Shown here in pieces: positions 4,910-5,167 of a stretch of 5,167 nucleotides of DNA. The stretch is from Friedmanniella sp. GTDB lineage: Bacteria > Actinomycetota > Actinomycetes > Propionibacteriales > Propionibacteriaceae. The position numbers and the translations under genes were made by a program. How positions within the stretch are numbered: the first letter of the stretch is position 1; every line of letters starts with the position of its first letter. The stretch is from positions 1 to 5,167 of the forward strand of contig JAOPXW010000340.1 in assembly GCA_025964935.1 (NCBI GenBank), in the 5' to 3' direction. The notes under the pieces were generated by a model. That model searched no databases. It was not told the origin of the DNA and saw only the letters and a list, made by a program, of their open reading frames with translations.

Positions 4910-5167
4910 TCACCAACCCCGGCGGGGAGTGTGGGAACCCAGCTGGGTGGTGTCGCGGCTGCGATAGACGATGTAAGGACGGGTCAGGTAACCCAGCGGC
5001 GCGCTGAAGACGTGGACGAGCCGGGTGAACGGCCACAGCGCGAACAAGAACACGGCCGCCAGCCCGTGGAGCTGGAAGCCGATCGGTGCTTCGGCCATCA
5101 GCTCGGGGTGCAGGCTGAAGCGGAAGATTCCCCGGAACCAGATGGAGACGCCTTCGCGGTAGTCGTA
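4910..5167 (-). CDS. narI: Respiratory nitrate reductase gamma subunit (3' part, cut by window end)
   Basis: The C-terminal 85 residues of the membrane diheme cytochrome b subunit that takes electrons from quinol and passes them to NarH and NarG. The reading frame is open to the window edge, so the 5' end lies outside. The visible part begins YDYREGVSIWFRGIFRF, then ELMAEAPIGFQLHGL, then a hydrophobic helix and FTRLVHVFSAPLGYLTRP. Two histidines 18 residues apart (in FQLHGL and RLVHVFS) match the second pair of heme ligands of E. coli NarI (His187 and His205). A short polar tail follows the signature PYIVYRSRD. The Met at 5098 is internal and not the start. A complete NarI is about 225-245 residues, so roughly a third is seen. 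narG, narH and narJ are expected further right on this strand. Confidence 0.95.
   Translation of the reverse strand, partial: YDYREGVSIWFRGIFRFSLHPELMAEAPIGFQLHGLAAVFLFALWPFTRLVHVFSAPLGYLTRPYIVYRSRDTTQLGSHTPRRGW

Noticed and set aside
4910..5098. A separate 62-residue membrane protein starting at 5098
   Set aside because: The frame continues without a stop to the window edge and the extra 23 residues (YDYREGVSIWFR...) are the expected preceding part of NarI, so this Met is internal.
1..5167. CRISPR arrays, insertion sequences, tRNA genes, integration sites
   Set aside because: I found no regularly spaced repeat-spacer units, no transposase or terminal inverted repeats, and no tRNA-like cloverleaf. 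Gene content and composition look like ordinary chromosome.

Overview
The window is very GC-rich with strongly G/C-biased third codon positions. Its proteins (a respiratory nitrate reductase gamma subunit, a split-barrel flavin-type protein of the pyridoxamine oxidase superfamily, a SufR-like winged-helix regulator) look like those of a high-GC Actinomycetota chromosome, probably a facultative nitrate respirer. I cannot name the genus. There are seven protein genes. I see no tRNA, rRNA, CRISPR array or insertion sequence.

Left (1-1317): a complete aldo/keto reductase gene on the + strand, followed by a clear GC-rich hairpin terminator. A 211-bp convergent intergenic stretch follows, carrying an unexplained set of AGGTT-containing repeats and palindromes.

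Middle (1318-4010): a two-gene minus-strand operon, folE (GTP cyclohydrolase I) then a ferredoxin-reductase-type FAD/NAD(P) oxidoreductase, separated by only 3 bp. It is divergent from a + strand COG2345/SufR-like regulator whose C-terminus has a Cys/His pattern expected of an iron-sulfur or metal sensor. The 65-83 bp between folE and the regulator hold two overlapping promoter-like sequences facing opposite ways. Both -10 elements lie inside a compound palindrome. The likely reading is that the regulator controls itself and the folE-reductase operon from this one operator.

Right (4029-5167): a minus-strand run of narI (3' part only, continuing beyond the window), a small cupin and a pyridoxamine-oxidase-like split-barrel protein. 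These look like the last genes of a nar operon. The split-barrel gene converges on the regulator gene with 18 bp between the stop codons.

The most interesting proposal is that a redox- or NO-responsive Fe-S regulator next to a nitrate respiration operon controls a stand-alone folE plus an NAD(P)H:ferredoxin-type reductase. The gene calls and the operator are seen in the sequence. The Fe-S cluster, the signal and the regulatory link to nitrate respiration are inference.
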